The notes: generated by a model not told the origin, from the sequence alone. A stretch of 64,000 nt of DNA from Acinetobacter puyangensis (GCF_900096995.1 NZ_OANT01000011.1:29174-93173), one strand, 5' to 3'; shown: positions 44,559-52,892, numbered from the stretch's first letter. Translations and numbers: made by a program.

Positions 44559-44783
44559 ATGACCGCCAGCATTACAGAAATAAAAAGAGCCCTGAGGCAA
44601 ACCATATAGGTAGCACATGGCGAACCTATCGCTATCCTGAATCGCAATATCCCAGCATTTTATTGCATCTCAGTCGATCTATATCAAACCATGATAGAAC
44701 AGCTTGAAGATATTGAACTCAACCGTATTGCAAATGCACGAAGCAATCAGAAATGCATCAAGGTTGATATTAATGACTTATGA
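44559..44783 (+). pseudogene. Decayed Phd/YefM-StbD-type antitoxin gene
   Basis: Read in one frame, the 74 codons give MTASITEIKRALRQTI, a stop (TAG, 44607-44609), then VAHGEPIAILNRNIPAFYC...EQLEDIELNRIA...KVDINDL and the natural stop. This is the full pattern of a Phd/YefM/StbD antitoxin, broken by one in-frame stop at codon 17. The partner RelE/StbE toxin would start at the overlapping ATG near 44773 (MTYD...) but ends after ten codons, so it is lost. The intact TacAT pair lies just downstream. Confidence 0.75.
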
Positions 44784-44855
44784 CATCAATACGAATCACA
44801 AAGAGTAAAAACTAAAACATACCAACATATAGCGCCATACCAAAGTTTGCACTAC

Positions 44856-44880
44856 AATGTACTTAATATTAATGTACATT
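44856..44880. promoter_or_regulatory. Probable TacA operator
   Basis: AATGTAC (44856-44862) and GTACATT (44874-44880) are perfect inverted arms around an 11-base AT-rich centre, ending 11 bases before the tacA start. Antitoxins of this RHH type repress their own operon through such palindromes. Confidence 0.6.
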
Positions 44881-44891
44881 ATGGTGAGATT

Positions 44892-45158
44892 ATGAGCGCA
44901 GCAATTGAACGGATTAATTTAAGAGCAACCCGAGAAGCCAAACAAGTGATTGAACAGGCAGCAGCCCTAACAGGAACAACGGTAAGTGCCTTTATGTTGC
45001 AACAATCCTATGAAAAGGCATTAAGCCTGATTGAACAACAGCAACGAATTACCGTAAATGCACAAGATTGGGAAAAACTGAATAAGGCATTGGAAAACCC
45101 ACCACAAGCCAATGATAAATTAAAGGCATTAATGGCATTGGGTGAGCAACTTGTCTAA
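44892..45158 (+). CDS. tacA: TacA-type antitoxin (DUF1778)
   Basis: An 88-residue ribbon-helix-helix antitoxin. The N-terminal MSAAIERINLRATREAKQVI, then AAALTGTTVSAFML, is the DUF1778 DNA-binding pattern, and the C-terminal half (DWEKLNKALENPPQANDKL) is the toxin-neutralising tail. ATG 44892 is preferred over 44847, which would run through the operator. It overlaps the toxin start by 17 bases, the usual coupling. Confidence 0.9.
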   Translation: MSAAIERINLRATREAKQVIEQAAALTGTTVSAFMLQQSYEKALSLIEQQQRITVNAQDWEKLNKALENPPQANDKLKALMALGEQLV

Positions 45159-45654
45159 GTTACTGTTTACTATTGAGCCATTAAGCAGCAAATACGATAG
45201 AAATACTTTTGATTGTGGAGAGCCATTACTCAACAATTTTTTAAAGCAGCAGGCAAGCCAACTACAAAAGCGTTTAGTCAGTCGTACCTATCTTGCCATA
45301 GACCAAGACAATCAGATTGCAGGGTTCTACAGTCTTTCGACGACACAAGTACACCGTACGCAATCGCCTGATCAATTTAAGCAGTTTTCTGCTTATCAAC
45401 CGATCCAAGCAGCATTGATCGGACGTTTGGCAATAGACCAGTCTCATCAAGGGCAAGGTGTAGGACGTTATCTATTGGCGCATGCACTGACCACGATTAA
45501 ACGTCTTGCAGATACGATTGGCATAGCTGTTGTAGTCATTGATGCAAAAAATAAGGACGTGGCAGAGTTTTATAAAAAATTCGGATTCTTTTCATCCAGC
45601 GATTTAGATTTACAACTATTTTTATTGGTGAAAAGTATTCCAGATGTAGGCTAA
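45142..45654 (+). CDS. tacT: TacT-type GNAT acetyltransferase toxin
   Basis: A 170-residue GNAT toxin; relatives acetylate the amino group of aminoacyl-tRNAs and block translation. The acetyl-CoA site is IGRLAIDQSHQGQGVGRYLL and the catalytic-type Tyr is in VAEFYKKFGF. The N-terminal IEPLSSKYDRNTFDCGEPLLNNF is the family hallmark. The start is GTG 45142 or TTG 45151, both inside tacA. All key residues are present, so it should be active and held by TacA. Confidence 0.9.
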   Translation: MSNLSKLLFTIEPLSSKYDRNTFDCGEPLLNNFLKQQASQLQKRLVSRTYLAIDQDNQIAGFYSLSTTQVHRTQSPDQFKQFSAYQPIQAALIGRLAIDQSHQGQGVGRYLLAHALTTIKRLADTIGIAVVVIDAKNKDVAEFYKKFGFFSSSDLDLQLFLLVKSIPDVG

Positions 45655-45749
45655 AAAGGCTTGTCGCTGCCATTATGGCGATCGAATATGACTGGAATTA
45701 ATCCTTAAGAACTAGACCTGGTATGATGTCAGTAAGAAAAATTGTAATG

Positions 45750-45835
45750 AACGCTCTGGATTCTTGAGATGCGACTAAAGCACTGCAAGTTAGGAATGAT
45801 TGCATTGTAAACTTGACAGCCCTGCCTTTTGAAAG
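45750..45835 (-). repeat. Dispersed repeat, copy 2 (inverted relative to 20105)
   Basis: On the minus strand this reads GCAGGGCTGTCAAGTTTAC... through TGCTTTAGTCGCATCTCA to CCAGAGCGTTCATTAC, aligning almost base for base with 20105-20190. It lacks the second half seen in copy 1. Confidence 0.7.
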
Positions 45836-45952
45836 GGAATTTTAAATATATGATTAAATTCCTATTCTTGTAAAGTTTATTTTTTAGTCAATGACGAGTT
45901 AAAGAAAATTTTTATACACAACAAAACACGGTGTTAAAATTGATGCAAAGTT

Positions 45953-45998
45953 GAGCTTTTTTCAATCTCAAACGTCTTAGTATATAGAAACAAAGAAT
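45953..45998 (+). repeat. 46-bp direct repeat B
   Basis: Begins GAGCTTTTTTCAATCTC and contains CGTCTTAGTATATAGAAACA in common with repeat A at 44324. A more degenerate relative may exist at 41677-41707. Confidence 0.7.
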
Positions 45999-46107
45999 GT
46001 CTAAAGTAAATTAAAAAAGATAGAAAAGCCTTTTGATAAAATTTGCACAAAACCTAAAGCTATGGCATGCTGTGCTTACTTATGGATTGCGATCCAAAAC
46101 GAAATGA

Positions 46108-46240
46108 AACGACAAGGGGAGTAGCCTCCTCAAACATAGCTTTAAACCCGCTATGTGTCAGATATCGTCAATACACTTTTTAATAAAAAGTCGGTATCTG
46201 AGCATCATCTTCCAGATGGTGTAGGCAAGACCTTGATCAT
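46108..46240 (+). promoter_or_regulatory. yybP-ykoY (Mn2+) riboswitch
   Basis: The leader of the TerC gene has the conserved yybP-ykoY elements: GGGGAGTAGCCTCC near 46117, CGTCAATAC near 46166 and GGCAAGACCTT (46224-46234). CAAGG (46113-46117) pairs with CCTTG (46231-46235) to close the aptamer. The downstream alternative terminator stem uses the same 3' strand. The aptamer class binds Mn2+ and turns export genes on. Confidence 0.85.
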
Positions 46241-46287
46241 GTTGAAAACAGATGAAATTCGTCTGGCAACTGGTCGAGGTTTTTTTA
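46230..46287 (+). terminator. Riboswitch-controlled intrinsic terminator
   Basis: ACCTTGATC (46230-46238) pairs with GGTCGAGGT (46272-46280) using two G-U pairs, and seven T follow. The left arm includes the closing strand of the aptamer, so terminator and ligand-bound aptamer exclude each other. Read-through with metal bound is the expected mode. Confidence 0.8.
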
Positions 46288-46317
46288 TGCCCAATTGCTG
46301 GATATGGAGGATGAAAT

Positions 46318-47277
46318 ATGGCGTCAGTCGGTAATATTTGGCTGTATCTGGTGTTCTTTGGCATTGTCTTTGTCATGCTATTGATCGACTTTTTAGGCTT
46401 TAAACAAAAACAGAATCAACCTGTTCCCTTGAAACAAGCGGCGTGGTGGAGTATCGCTTGGGTTTCGGTTGCCATGCTTTTTGCCGGTGGTTTGTGGTTG
46501 TATCTACAACAGACATTTGATGTCGGCATTGCCAACCAAAAAACCCTGGAATACATCACCGGTTATTTACTGGAAAAATCTTTGGCAATTGATAACGTCT
46601 TTGTCTGGCTAATGATTTTCTCGGCTTTTGCCATTCCTCCCGCATTGCAACGTCAGGTGTTGTTATATGGCGTGATTGGGGCAATTGTTTTAAGAACCAT
46701 TTTTATTTTTATCGGCGCATGGCTGGTACAGGAATTTTCTTGGATATTATATATTTTCGGTGCATTTTTGGTTTATACCGGATTTAAGTTCTTAAAAGGA
46801 CAGGAAGAAGACCCAAATATCGAAGATATGAAATTGCTAAAATGGTTGCGTGGACATTTACCGATTACCAATACTCTGCAAGGCAATAAATTTTTTGTGC
46901 GGGAGCAGGGCAAGCTTTGGGTCACACCGCTGTTTATTGTGCTGATTCTGGTTGAATTTTCCGATGTAATTTTTGCAGTTGATTCAATCCCGGCGATTTT
47001 TGCGGTCACTACCGATCCCTTTATTGTATTAAGTGCCAACTTGATGGCAATTCTGGGCTTACGTGCGATGTTCTTTTTACTGTCTGGTGCCGCGGCTAAA
47101 ATGCATTATTTACCCTATGGTTTAGGGGTGATTTTATTGTTTATCGGTGCCAAGATGTTATTGCTGGATGTATTCCATATGCCGATCTGGATATCTTTAG
47201 GCTTTATTGCAATTGTCCTTGCCATCACTGCTTATCTATCAATTCGTTATAATAAGCAACAAAATAATCTTTCTTAA
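46318..47277 (+). CDS. TerC-family membrane protein (probable Mn2+ exporter)
   Basis: A 319-residue inner-membrane protein with about nine helices. The paired acidic motifs of the family are seen in LEKSLAIDNVFVWLMIFSAF and VEFSDVIFAVDSIPAIFAVT, which carry the metal-binding Asp residues. The yybP-ykoY riboswitch in its leader fits export or handling of Mn2+. GGAGG lies before the ATG. It appears monocistronic. Confidence 0.92.
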   Translation: MASVGNIWLYLVFFGIVFVMLLIDFLGFKQKQNQPVPLKQAAWWSIAWVSVAMLFAGGLWLYLQQTFDVGIANQKTLEYITGYLLEKSLAIDNVFVWLMIFSAFAIPPALQRQVLLYGVIGAIVLRTIFIFIGAWLVQEFSWILYIFGAFLVYTGFKFLKGQEEDPNIEDMKLLKWLRGHLPITNTLQGNKFFVREQGKLWVTPLFIVLILVEFSDVIFAVDSIPAIFAVTTDPFIVLSANLMAILGLRAMFFLLSGAAAKMHYLPYGLGVILLFIGAKMLLLDVFHMPIWISLGFIAIVLAITAYLSIRYNKQQNNLS

Positions 47278-47652
47278 CGTGAATTCGGGATAAGATGTGT
47301 AGAAGAAATGTATTTCGTAGCAGCGTCCGCTGCTTGTTCGAGGTCAGCAGATTATCTGCAAGATAATGTTTTTCAATTAATTTGTTTTTTAGCGGTATTG
47401 GACCGAGTTTGCAGCGGACAAATGGTTTTGCCTACTTTTCCCGAAAGAAAAGTAGGTCGAACCGAAGGTTAATCCTAAAATATGCCTAATCTTGTAAGAC
47501 TCCGTCGTGATTCTTTCGTTGAAATTAGTTTTATTTATACAAAACAATGACTATTTATTCCGAACTGGCATTTTCTTAAGTTTTGCTCCATGAAAAGACC
47601 CTGTGACCCTATCTAATTACTAGGGAGTACAGGGTCTTTAGGCGCAAAATAT
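47278..47652. other. Intergenic region with hairpin repeat
   Basis: No gene. GTCCGCTGC (47325-47333) pairs with GCAGCGGAC (47411-47419). A perfect 10-bp hairpin CCTACTTTTC/GAAAAGTAGG lies at 47431-47456. The form suggests a repeated intergenic hairpin element of this genus, though only one copy is in the window. Confidence 0.5.
47594..47639. terminator. Bidirectional terminator between terC and riboflavin synthase
   Basis: AAAGACCCTGT (47594-47604) and ACAGGGTCTTT (47629-47639) form an 11-bp stem with an inner CCCTA/TAGGG stem. The converging genes on both sides support a two-way terminator. Confidence 0.75.
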
Positions 47653-48273
47653 TTAAAGGCGATTGGCATAAATGCCTTCAATGGTATCGACCAGTGTTCG
47701 TGTCGTATGGTCAATTTCAAAATTGACAAAATCGCCCTGTTTTAGAAATTTTAGATTGGTCAGACGCAAGGTTTCGGGAATCAGATCGACAGAGATCAAA
47801 TGCTGCGCCTTATCCACATTGTTGACGGTTAAGCTGCAACCATGTAGTCCGATAAAACCTTTGTGAAAGAAATACTTCATTTTTTCGGCAGGAATGGCAA
47901 TATCCAGATGCAGGGTTGCGCCATGGTGCTGTAATTGTTTGATCTGTGCCATGCCTTCGATATGCCCATACAGACTGTGCCCACCATTTTCCATACCGAC
48001 TTTAAATGAGCGCTCTACATTTACGGGACTGTTTTTTTGCAGGAATTGCAAGGTGGTTAAGGCATTGCTAACATCCGAAATATCAAAGGCGATCGATTGC
48101 AGATCTTCGGATATCTGGGTGACGGTCAGACATACGCCATCAATTGCTACACTGGCACCGATAAAAACATCATCAAATAATCCTTGCGTATTGCTGACAA
48201 AGATTGTGCGGTAGCCATCTGCAAGTTGTATGTTCTGGATGTGTTCCACACCCATGACGATGCCAGTGTACAT
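47653..48273 (-). CDS. ribE: Riboflavin synthase (alpha chain)
   Basis: Final enzyme of riboflavin formation: two 6,7-dimethyl-8-ribityllumazine give one riboflavin. It has two internal barrel repeats in 206 residues. The N-terminus MYTGIVMGVEHIQ, the first repeat ASVAIDGVCLTVTQI and the second KGFIGLHGCSLTVNNV with LIPETLRLTNL match the E. coli enzyme type. GGHSLYGHIEG is the inter-repeat motif. It stands alone, and no FMN riboswitch was seen upstream. Confidence 0.9.
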   Translation of the reverse strand: MYTGIVMGVEHIQNIQLADGYRTIFVSNTQGLFDDVFIGASVAIDGVCLTVTQISEDLQSIAFDISDVSNALTTLQFLQKNSPVNVERSFKVGMENGGHSLYGHIEGMAQIKQLQHHGATLHLDIAIPAEKMKYFFHKGFIGLHGCSLTVNNVDKAQHLISVDLIPETLRLTNLKFLKQGDFVNFEIDHTTRTLVDTIEGIYANRL

Positions 48274-48478
48274 TATCTTTTCCCTTTAATTAATTTTGAT
48301 AACCAGAATTTAGTATAAAGTAGAAATCAATTCATGGTGAGGCTTTTCATGCTGTTAAAGTCATCCGGATTTGAGTGCTTCTCACCTAGAGGATGTTGAA
48401 CATACACAATATCAATTATTCACAATCAAATCATGATCTCATTATATAATCAGTCTAGATTTTATCAGGAAGAATACA

Positions 48479-49198
48479 ATGAAATTATGGCACGGTGTCC
48501 TATTGGCGACCTCTACATTGGCAACAAGTAATTTTGCACAAGCTGATCTGATTGGTATGTATGGTAGTGTGGATTATTGGAATTTAGGCGGGGATTATAA
48601 TGAAGGGCGATCTGGAAGTCGCTTAGATGGTGGCAATGCGCTGGATCTGGATGATAAAGGCCAAGCACAATTTGCATTATCATTTGAACATCCAGTTCCC
48701 TTAATTCCCAATGTCCGTATTCGTCATGTCAGTATTGATGCAGAAACAGAGCAGACATTGGCTGGCAATCCAACGTTTGATATTCAGTTAAACAATACTG
48801 ATTTTATTCTTTATTATGAACTTCTGGATAATATTGTCAGTGCCGATGTCGGTATTGCAGCAAAACATCTGGACGGTGATGTGACTTATCATGGCTTAAT
48901 CGGCAAAGATAAGCTAAATATCAGTGAAACGGCACCTATGCTCTATGGTGCTTTAGGTGCAAAACTTCCTTTTACCGGATTAAGTGCTAAAGCGGAAGCC
49001 TTGTTGACCAGTTATAGCGATACCAAAATCAGTGATGTATCTGCCGAAGTGAAGTACGATTTTGTTGATAATTTACTGGTTGATGTGGGTGTCAAAGCGG
49101 GCTATCGTATCTTAAATATTGATCTTGATGATCAAGATGATATTGATACAAAGTTCCGTTTTAAAGGGCCTTATATTGGTTTGGAAGCGCATTTCTAA
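48479..49198 (+). CDS. Outer-membrane beta-barrel protein (TIGR04219 type)
   Basis: A 239-residue exported protein with a signal peptide ending at AQA (about residue 22). The rest is an eight- to ten-strand barrel with alternating strands (IGMYGSVDYWNLGGDY at the start, FKGPYIGLEAHF at the end). The terminal Phe suits the BAM signal. It resembles the TIGR04219 outer-membrane family of unknown role. Monocistronic, with a hairpin after it. Confidence 0.85.
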   Translation: MKLWHGVLLATSTLATSNFAQADLIGMYGSVDYWNLGGDYNEGRSGSRLDGGNALDLDDKGQAQFALSFEHPVPLIPNVRIRHVSIDAETEQTLAGNPTFDIQLNNTDFILYYELLDNIVSADVGIAAKHLDGDVTYHGLIGKDKLNISETAPMLYGALGAKLPFTGLSAKAEALLTSYSDTKISDVSAEVKYDFVDNLLVDVGVKAGYRILNIDLDDQDDIDTKFRFKGPYIGLEAHF

Positions 49199-49233
49199 TA
49201 TAAACGTTTGAATAAATAATAGTTGTGATGCAG

Positions 49234-49266
49234 CCTGCAATCGCATGAGCAATTCATGATTGCAGG
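49234..49266 (+). terminator. Hairpin after the outer-membrane protein gene
   Basis: CCTGCAATC (49234-49242) and GATTGCAGG (49258-49266) make a 9-bp perfect stem with a 15-base loop. The tail is weakly T-rich, so this is a moderate terminator call. Confidence 0.5.
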
Positions 49267-49293
49267 ACTGTAAAGTGTATTTGGCTCATTTAT

Positions 49294-49309
49294 CGTTTCA
49301 CGTGGAACA
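49294..49309. other. parS-like centromere site 2
   Basis: CGTTTCACGTGGAACA, identical to the site at 23297 except for its first base. It also lies between two convergent gene ends. Having two in 26 kb is the pattern of chromosomal centromere clusters. Confidence 0.75.
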
Positions 49310-49311
49310 TT

Positions 49312-50379
49312 TTATTTTAATTTATCCCAAAATTTTCGAAAATCTCTGGCTGTATTGATCCAGTGCTGTTTGGCAGCTTTATGAATAGGGGTAAAGTTAA
49401 TAAACCCATGGGTCATATCCGTGATCTCATTGTATTGTACTTGAATACCGGCCTGTTTTAGCTTCTGGGCATATATTTCTCCTTCATCATGAAGTAAATC
49501 AAAACTGGAAGTGATCACATAGGCAGGTGCAACTTTGCTTAAGTCGCCATATAGCGGTGAAACCAAGGCATCATCGAGTGCCACATTGTGCCGAGTCACA
49601 TAGAGTTCGGTCACGGTATCGATATCATTGTCATTTAAAATTACGCCTTCACGAAATTTATAATAAGAGGCATAACGATTTTTAAAATCTACCGTTGGGT
49701 AAATCAACAGTTGTGCTGTGGGTGCATAGATGGCGTGTTGTGTTTTTTGACAGACCACTGCACTTAAATTACCTCCGGCACTATCGCCTGCAACGGCGAT
49801 CCGTTTTCCTGCGATGTCAAGCTGTTTATCATGCTGATATATCCATTCTAATGCTTCAACACAACAGCCCACAATGTATTCCGGTGAATGTTCCGGTGCA
49901 AGGGGATAGTCGATACTTAACACCTGTACATTGGCAGATTTGGCCAGTAAACGGCACGCTTCATCATGTGTATTGAGATCACCGACAACAAATCCACCGC
50001 CATGATAAAAAATGATTAAGGGCAGTTTCTTCCCCGGGTTGGGATGATAGCGTCTGGCATGTAAGGTCTGACGTTTTAATGGTAAATCCAGATCTTCAAC
50101 CCATTTTATAGGGGTTGGTTTTGCCACAAGAGAACGCATTTGTCGCTGGAATAGAACACGACTTTTTGCATAATCTTCGGTAACTAAATTAATTTTTCCT
50201 TGTCGCTGCTGTATTGCAAGCAAGCATTTTAAAAAAGGGTGAAGGGCTTTAAAATCATGCTGATAGCCCAATATTTGGGCAAGGCGTTGTTGTATGACTT
50301 TGGGTGCTTTATCCAAAGTGCGGGCACTTGAGCCTTGTGATTTTTCCAGAAACTGCGCTATATCAAAAAAATTACCCAT
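49312..50379 (-). CDS. Alpha/beta hydrolase, hormone-sensitive-lipase-type esterase
   Basis: A 355-residue serine esterase. The oxyanion-hole motif HGGGFVVGDLNTHD, the nucleophile GDSAGGNLSAVV, the acid in SSFDLLHDEG and the base in MTHGF form the full catalytic set. ATG 50379 (MGNFFDIAQF) is chosen because AGGAAG precedes it; an ATG 69 bases upstream gives a cysteine-rich and implausible N-terminus. No signal peptide, so cytoplasmic. The natural ester is unknown. Confidence 0.9.
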   Translation of the reverse strand: MGNFFDIAQFLEKSQGSSARTLDKAPKVIQQRLAQILGYQHDFKALHPFLKCLLAIQQRQGKINLVTEDYAKSRVLFQRQMRSLVAKPTPIKWVEDLDLPLKRQTLHARRYHPNPGKKLPLIIFYHGGGFVVGDLNTHDEACRLLAKSANVQVLSIDYPLAPEHSPEYIVGCCVEALEWIYQHDKQLDIAGKRIAVAGDSAGGNLSAVVCQKTQHAIYAPTAQLLIYPTVDFKNRYASYYKFREGVILNDNDIDTVTELYVTRHNVALDDALVSPLYGDLSKVAPAYVITSSFDLLHDEGEIYAQKLKQAGIQVQYNEITDMTHGFINFTPIHKAAKQHWINTARDFRKFWDKLK

Positions 50380-50610
50380 GTTGAACTTCCTATTACGATT
50401 GTCTTGATGCTTTATCCAAAAGCATCTACATGTTTTATTCATATTCACGCCGCTGTTTTATGTATTCGCTGTATAAGCACAATGCTTTTAATACATAATC
50501 CGTGTAGTGATCGAGTAAGCTTTTTTTATGTTGATAATCTACCTTAACTTGAAAATGTAAATTGTCAATAATTTTTAGTGGTGGCTCGATATGACGAATG
50601 GAGGCGAATT

Positions 50611-51132
50611 ATGTATAAACTGATAACGACAGGCATCGTCATTACCATGACAATGATTGGCTGTGCAGTCTTACCGGAAGATAACGGGCGCTATCGCCAA
50701 GGTGGATATTATGGGCATCAGACAGATGCAGTTTATCAGCAACGTCGTTATGAACAGCAGCGACAAAGGGAAAGACAGCGTGCCTATCAGCAGGAACGGG
50801 AACGTCAGTTATGGTTAAGGTCACAGCAACAAAAGCAATCCCAGTATGATCGGTCTCGTCAAAGTGAACAACAACGTCAGCGTGAACTGGAACAGCGCCG
50901 GCAGCGGGCAGAGCAACAGCGCCATGGTCAGAAACAGGCCGAAGATAAACGTCGGCAGGACAAGCAACATCAAGATAAGCAACGATATGCGCAGGAAAAA
51001 CGTGCTCAGGAAAATCGGAATCGTCATCAACAACAGCAAAACCGTAAACGTGAACAGGATGTCAAACAGCAACAAAGACAAAAAGCTGAACAAACACGTC
51101 GTGAGCGCTTAGAACGATCAGAGCGAAAATGA
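50611..51132 (+). CDS. Q/R-rich low-complexity lipoprotein
   Basis: A 173-residue protein with a short lipoprotein signal (MYKLITTGIVITMTMIGC), Cys18 as probable lipid anchor. After residue 40 it is almost wholly Gln, Arg, Lys and Glu (long RQQQ and EQQR runs), expected to be one charged coiled coil or disordered. GGAGG lies before ATG 50611; an upstream ATG at 50578 is poor. It has no recognised domain and may be an envelope-spacing or peptidoglycan-linked protein. Confidence 0.75.
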   Translation: MYKLITTGIVITMTMIGCAVLPEDNGRYRQGGYYGHQTDAVYQQRRYEQQRQRERQRAYQQERERQLWLRSQQQKQSQYDRSRQSEQQRQRELEQRRQRAEQQRHGQKQAEDKRRQDKQHQDKQRYAQEKRAQENRNRHQQQQNRKREQDVKQQQRQKAEQTRRERLERSERK

Positions 51133-51289
51133 TGGCGTTAATCGCCTCATTTAAATCATAAAAATAGAATAATAAGGCTTTATCTGTCTTTGGCGTACGG
51201 ATTAAAAATAAAAAAAATCGATGGAATATGCTAATCTGCGCCGTTTTTTACAGTATTCTTAGGTATTCCATGAAAGAAAAGGAGAGCAT

Positions 51290-52777
51290 ATGACCCAACA
51301 AAGAGAAAACTGGTCTGCTCGATCTGGATTTATTATTGCAGCAATTGGCTCTGCGGTTGGTTTGGGTAATATCTGGCGATTTCCCTATGTTGCCTATGAA
51401 AATGGGGGCGGTGCCTTTTTAATCCCTTACTTAATTGCCTTGTTTACCGCAGGATTACCCTTATTGTTTCTGGATTATGCGGTTGGGCATAAATATCACG
51501 GTGCACCACCGACTGCTTATAAGCGTTTATTCAAGCCGATGGAATCACTGGGTTGGTGGCAGGTGATGGTCACATTGATGATTGGGATTTATTATGCAAG
51601 TGTGTTGTCTTGGGCGGGTAGTTATATTTATTATTCGATTGGGCAGAAATGGGGTGAAAATACCGAACAATTTTTCTTCCAGAATTATTTGCAAAATGCC
51701 GATCAATTAACTTTTGGTTTTGTACCGCACCTGTTTTGGGGATTGGTACTGGTTTGGCTTGCAACCATTGTGATTTTATACGGTGGTGTGAAAAAAGGGG
51801 TTGAATTATCCAATAAGATTTTTATGCCGTTACTGATGGTATTATTTTCTATTCTAGTGATTCAGGCATTACGTTTGCCCGGCGCTGTTGATGGCTTAAA
51901 TGCTTTTTTTACCCCCAACTGGACGGCGATGAAAGACTATAAAGTCTGGTTGGCAGCTTATGGCCATATTTTCTTTTCTTTATCTGTCGGCTTCGGCATT
52001 ATGCTGACTTATGCTTCTTATCTTAAGCCGAAAACAGATTTAACCGGTTCGGGGCTGGTGGTTGCCCTTGCCAATTCATCCTTTGAAATTCTGGCTGGTA
52101 TTGGTGTATTTGCGGCACTGGGCTTCATGGCATATAGCTCTGGTTTGCCTGTACAGGAAGTGGTCAGTGGCGGTATTGGGCTGGCATTTATTGCCTTTCC
52201 AAAATTGATTTCCAGCTTGGGCGCTGGTGGTGATTTATTCGGCTTGTTATTTTTCACGTCTTTGGTGGTTGCCGGGATTACCTCGATGGTCAGTATTCTG
52301 GAAGTGCCGATTTGTGCATTTCAGGACAAGTTGGGTTGGTCACGTAAAAAATCGGTGACGATTGTTGCAGGTGGCTCTGCAATTGTTTCCACGTTATTAT
52401 TCTCAACCCATAGCGCAGTAACTTTTGTCGATATTATTGATCATTTTGCCAATAATATTGGTATTGTCGCAGGTGCTTTTTTCTCGATTATTATGGTGAG
52501 TTGGTTCAAACGTCCTTTGCTAAAACAACTGGAACAACATATTAACGCCACGTCCAGTATTTCTTTGGGTAAAGGTTGGGAGTTTATGCTGACCGTTGTG
52601 ACACCTTTATCCTTGCTGGTTGCACTTGGTTTAACCTTATCCGCACTAATCACCAAGGGCTATGGTGATTATCCTGTATTTGTACAGGTGATTTTTGGCT
52701 GGGGTTGTATCGCATTGTTTGCATTGGGTGCATTTTTCTTTAGTCGTTTTAAAGATCATGGTCATTCGGGAGATTAA
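51290..52777 (+). CDS. Sodium-dependent symporter (NSS/SNF family)
   Basis: A 495-residue inner-membrane transporter with 11-12 helices of the LeuT fold. Helix 1 has the Na+ and substrate site GSAVGLGNIWRFPYVAYENG, the signature of this family. Helix 6 (GHIFFSLSVGFGIMLTYASY) is the unwound substrate-binding helix. It is followed two bases later by a 35-residue membrane protein like MetS, which points to methionine or alanine uptake as in the MetP-MetS pair. Strong AAGGAGAG before the ATG. Confidence 0.92.
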   Translation: MTQQRENWSARSGFIIAAIGSAVGLGNIWRFPYVAYENGGGAFLIPYLIALFTAGLPLLFLDYAVGHKYHGAPPTAYKRLFKPMESLGWWQVMVTLMIGIYYASVLSWAGSYIYYSIGQKWGENTEQFFFQNYLQNADQLTFGFVPHLFWGLVLVWLATIVILYGGVKKGVELSNKIFMPLLMVLFSILVIQALRLPGAVDGLNAFFTPNWTAMKDYKVWLAAYGHIFFSLSVGFGIMLTYASYLKPKTDLTGSGLVVALANSSFEILAGIGVFAALGFMAYSSGLPVQEVVSGGIGLAFIAFPKLISSLGAGGDLFGLLFFTSLVVAGITSMVSILEVPICAFQDKLGWSRKKSVTIVAGGSAIVSTLLFSTHSAVTFVDIIDHFANNIGIVAGAFFSIIMVSWFKRPLLKQLEQHINATSSISLGKGWEFMLTVVTPLSLLVALGLTLSALITKGYGDYPVFVQVIFGWGCIALFALGAFFFSRFKDHGHSGD

Positions 52778-52779
52778 GC

Positions 52780-52887
52780 ATGAATACATCTGCACTCATT
52801 ATGATGATTATTTCGATTGTTTTATTATGGGGAGGATTAATTCTCGCCATGATTCATTTAAGTAAACATCCTGAAAGTGAGGACTAG
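52780..52887 (+). CDS. MetS-like small subunit of the NSS transporter
   Basis: A 35-residue single-span protein: MNTSALIMMIISIVLLWGGL, then ILAMIHLSKHPESED. One hydrophobic helix with a charged C-terminal tail, directly behind the symporter gene (2 bases after its stop), as with the methionine/alanine import small subunit. It is below usual gene-finding length. Its ribosome-binding site GGGAG lies in the end of the symporter gene. Confidence rests on position and sequence form. Confidence 0.85.
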   Translation: MNTSALIMMIISIVLLWGGLILAMIHLSKHPESED

Positions 52888-52892
52888 GCTCT

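Larger units (their letters stand above)
45655..46107. other. Gene-free spacer with repeat remnants
   Basis: Holds an inverted copy of the dispersed repeat (45750-45835) and direct repeat B (45953-45998). No coding gene. The transcript leader of terC begins near its right end. Confidence 0.6.

Noticed and set aside
47653..48273. Possible lumazine-protein paralogue instead of riboflavin synthase
   Set aside because: The barrel motifs with cysteine and the LIPETLRLTNL block follow E. coli riboflavin synthase closely, and no luminescence genes are present.
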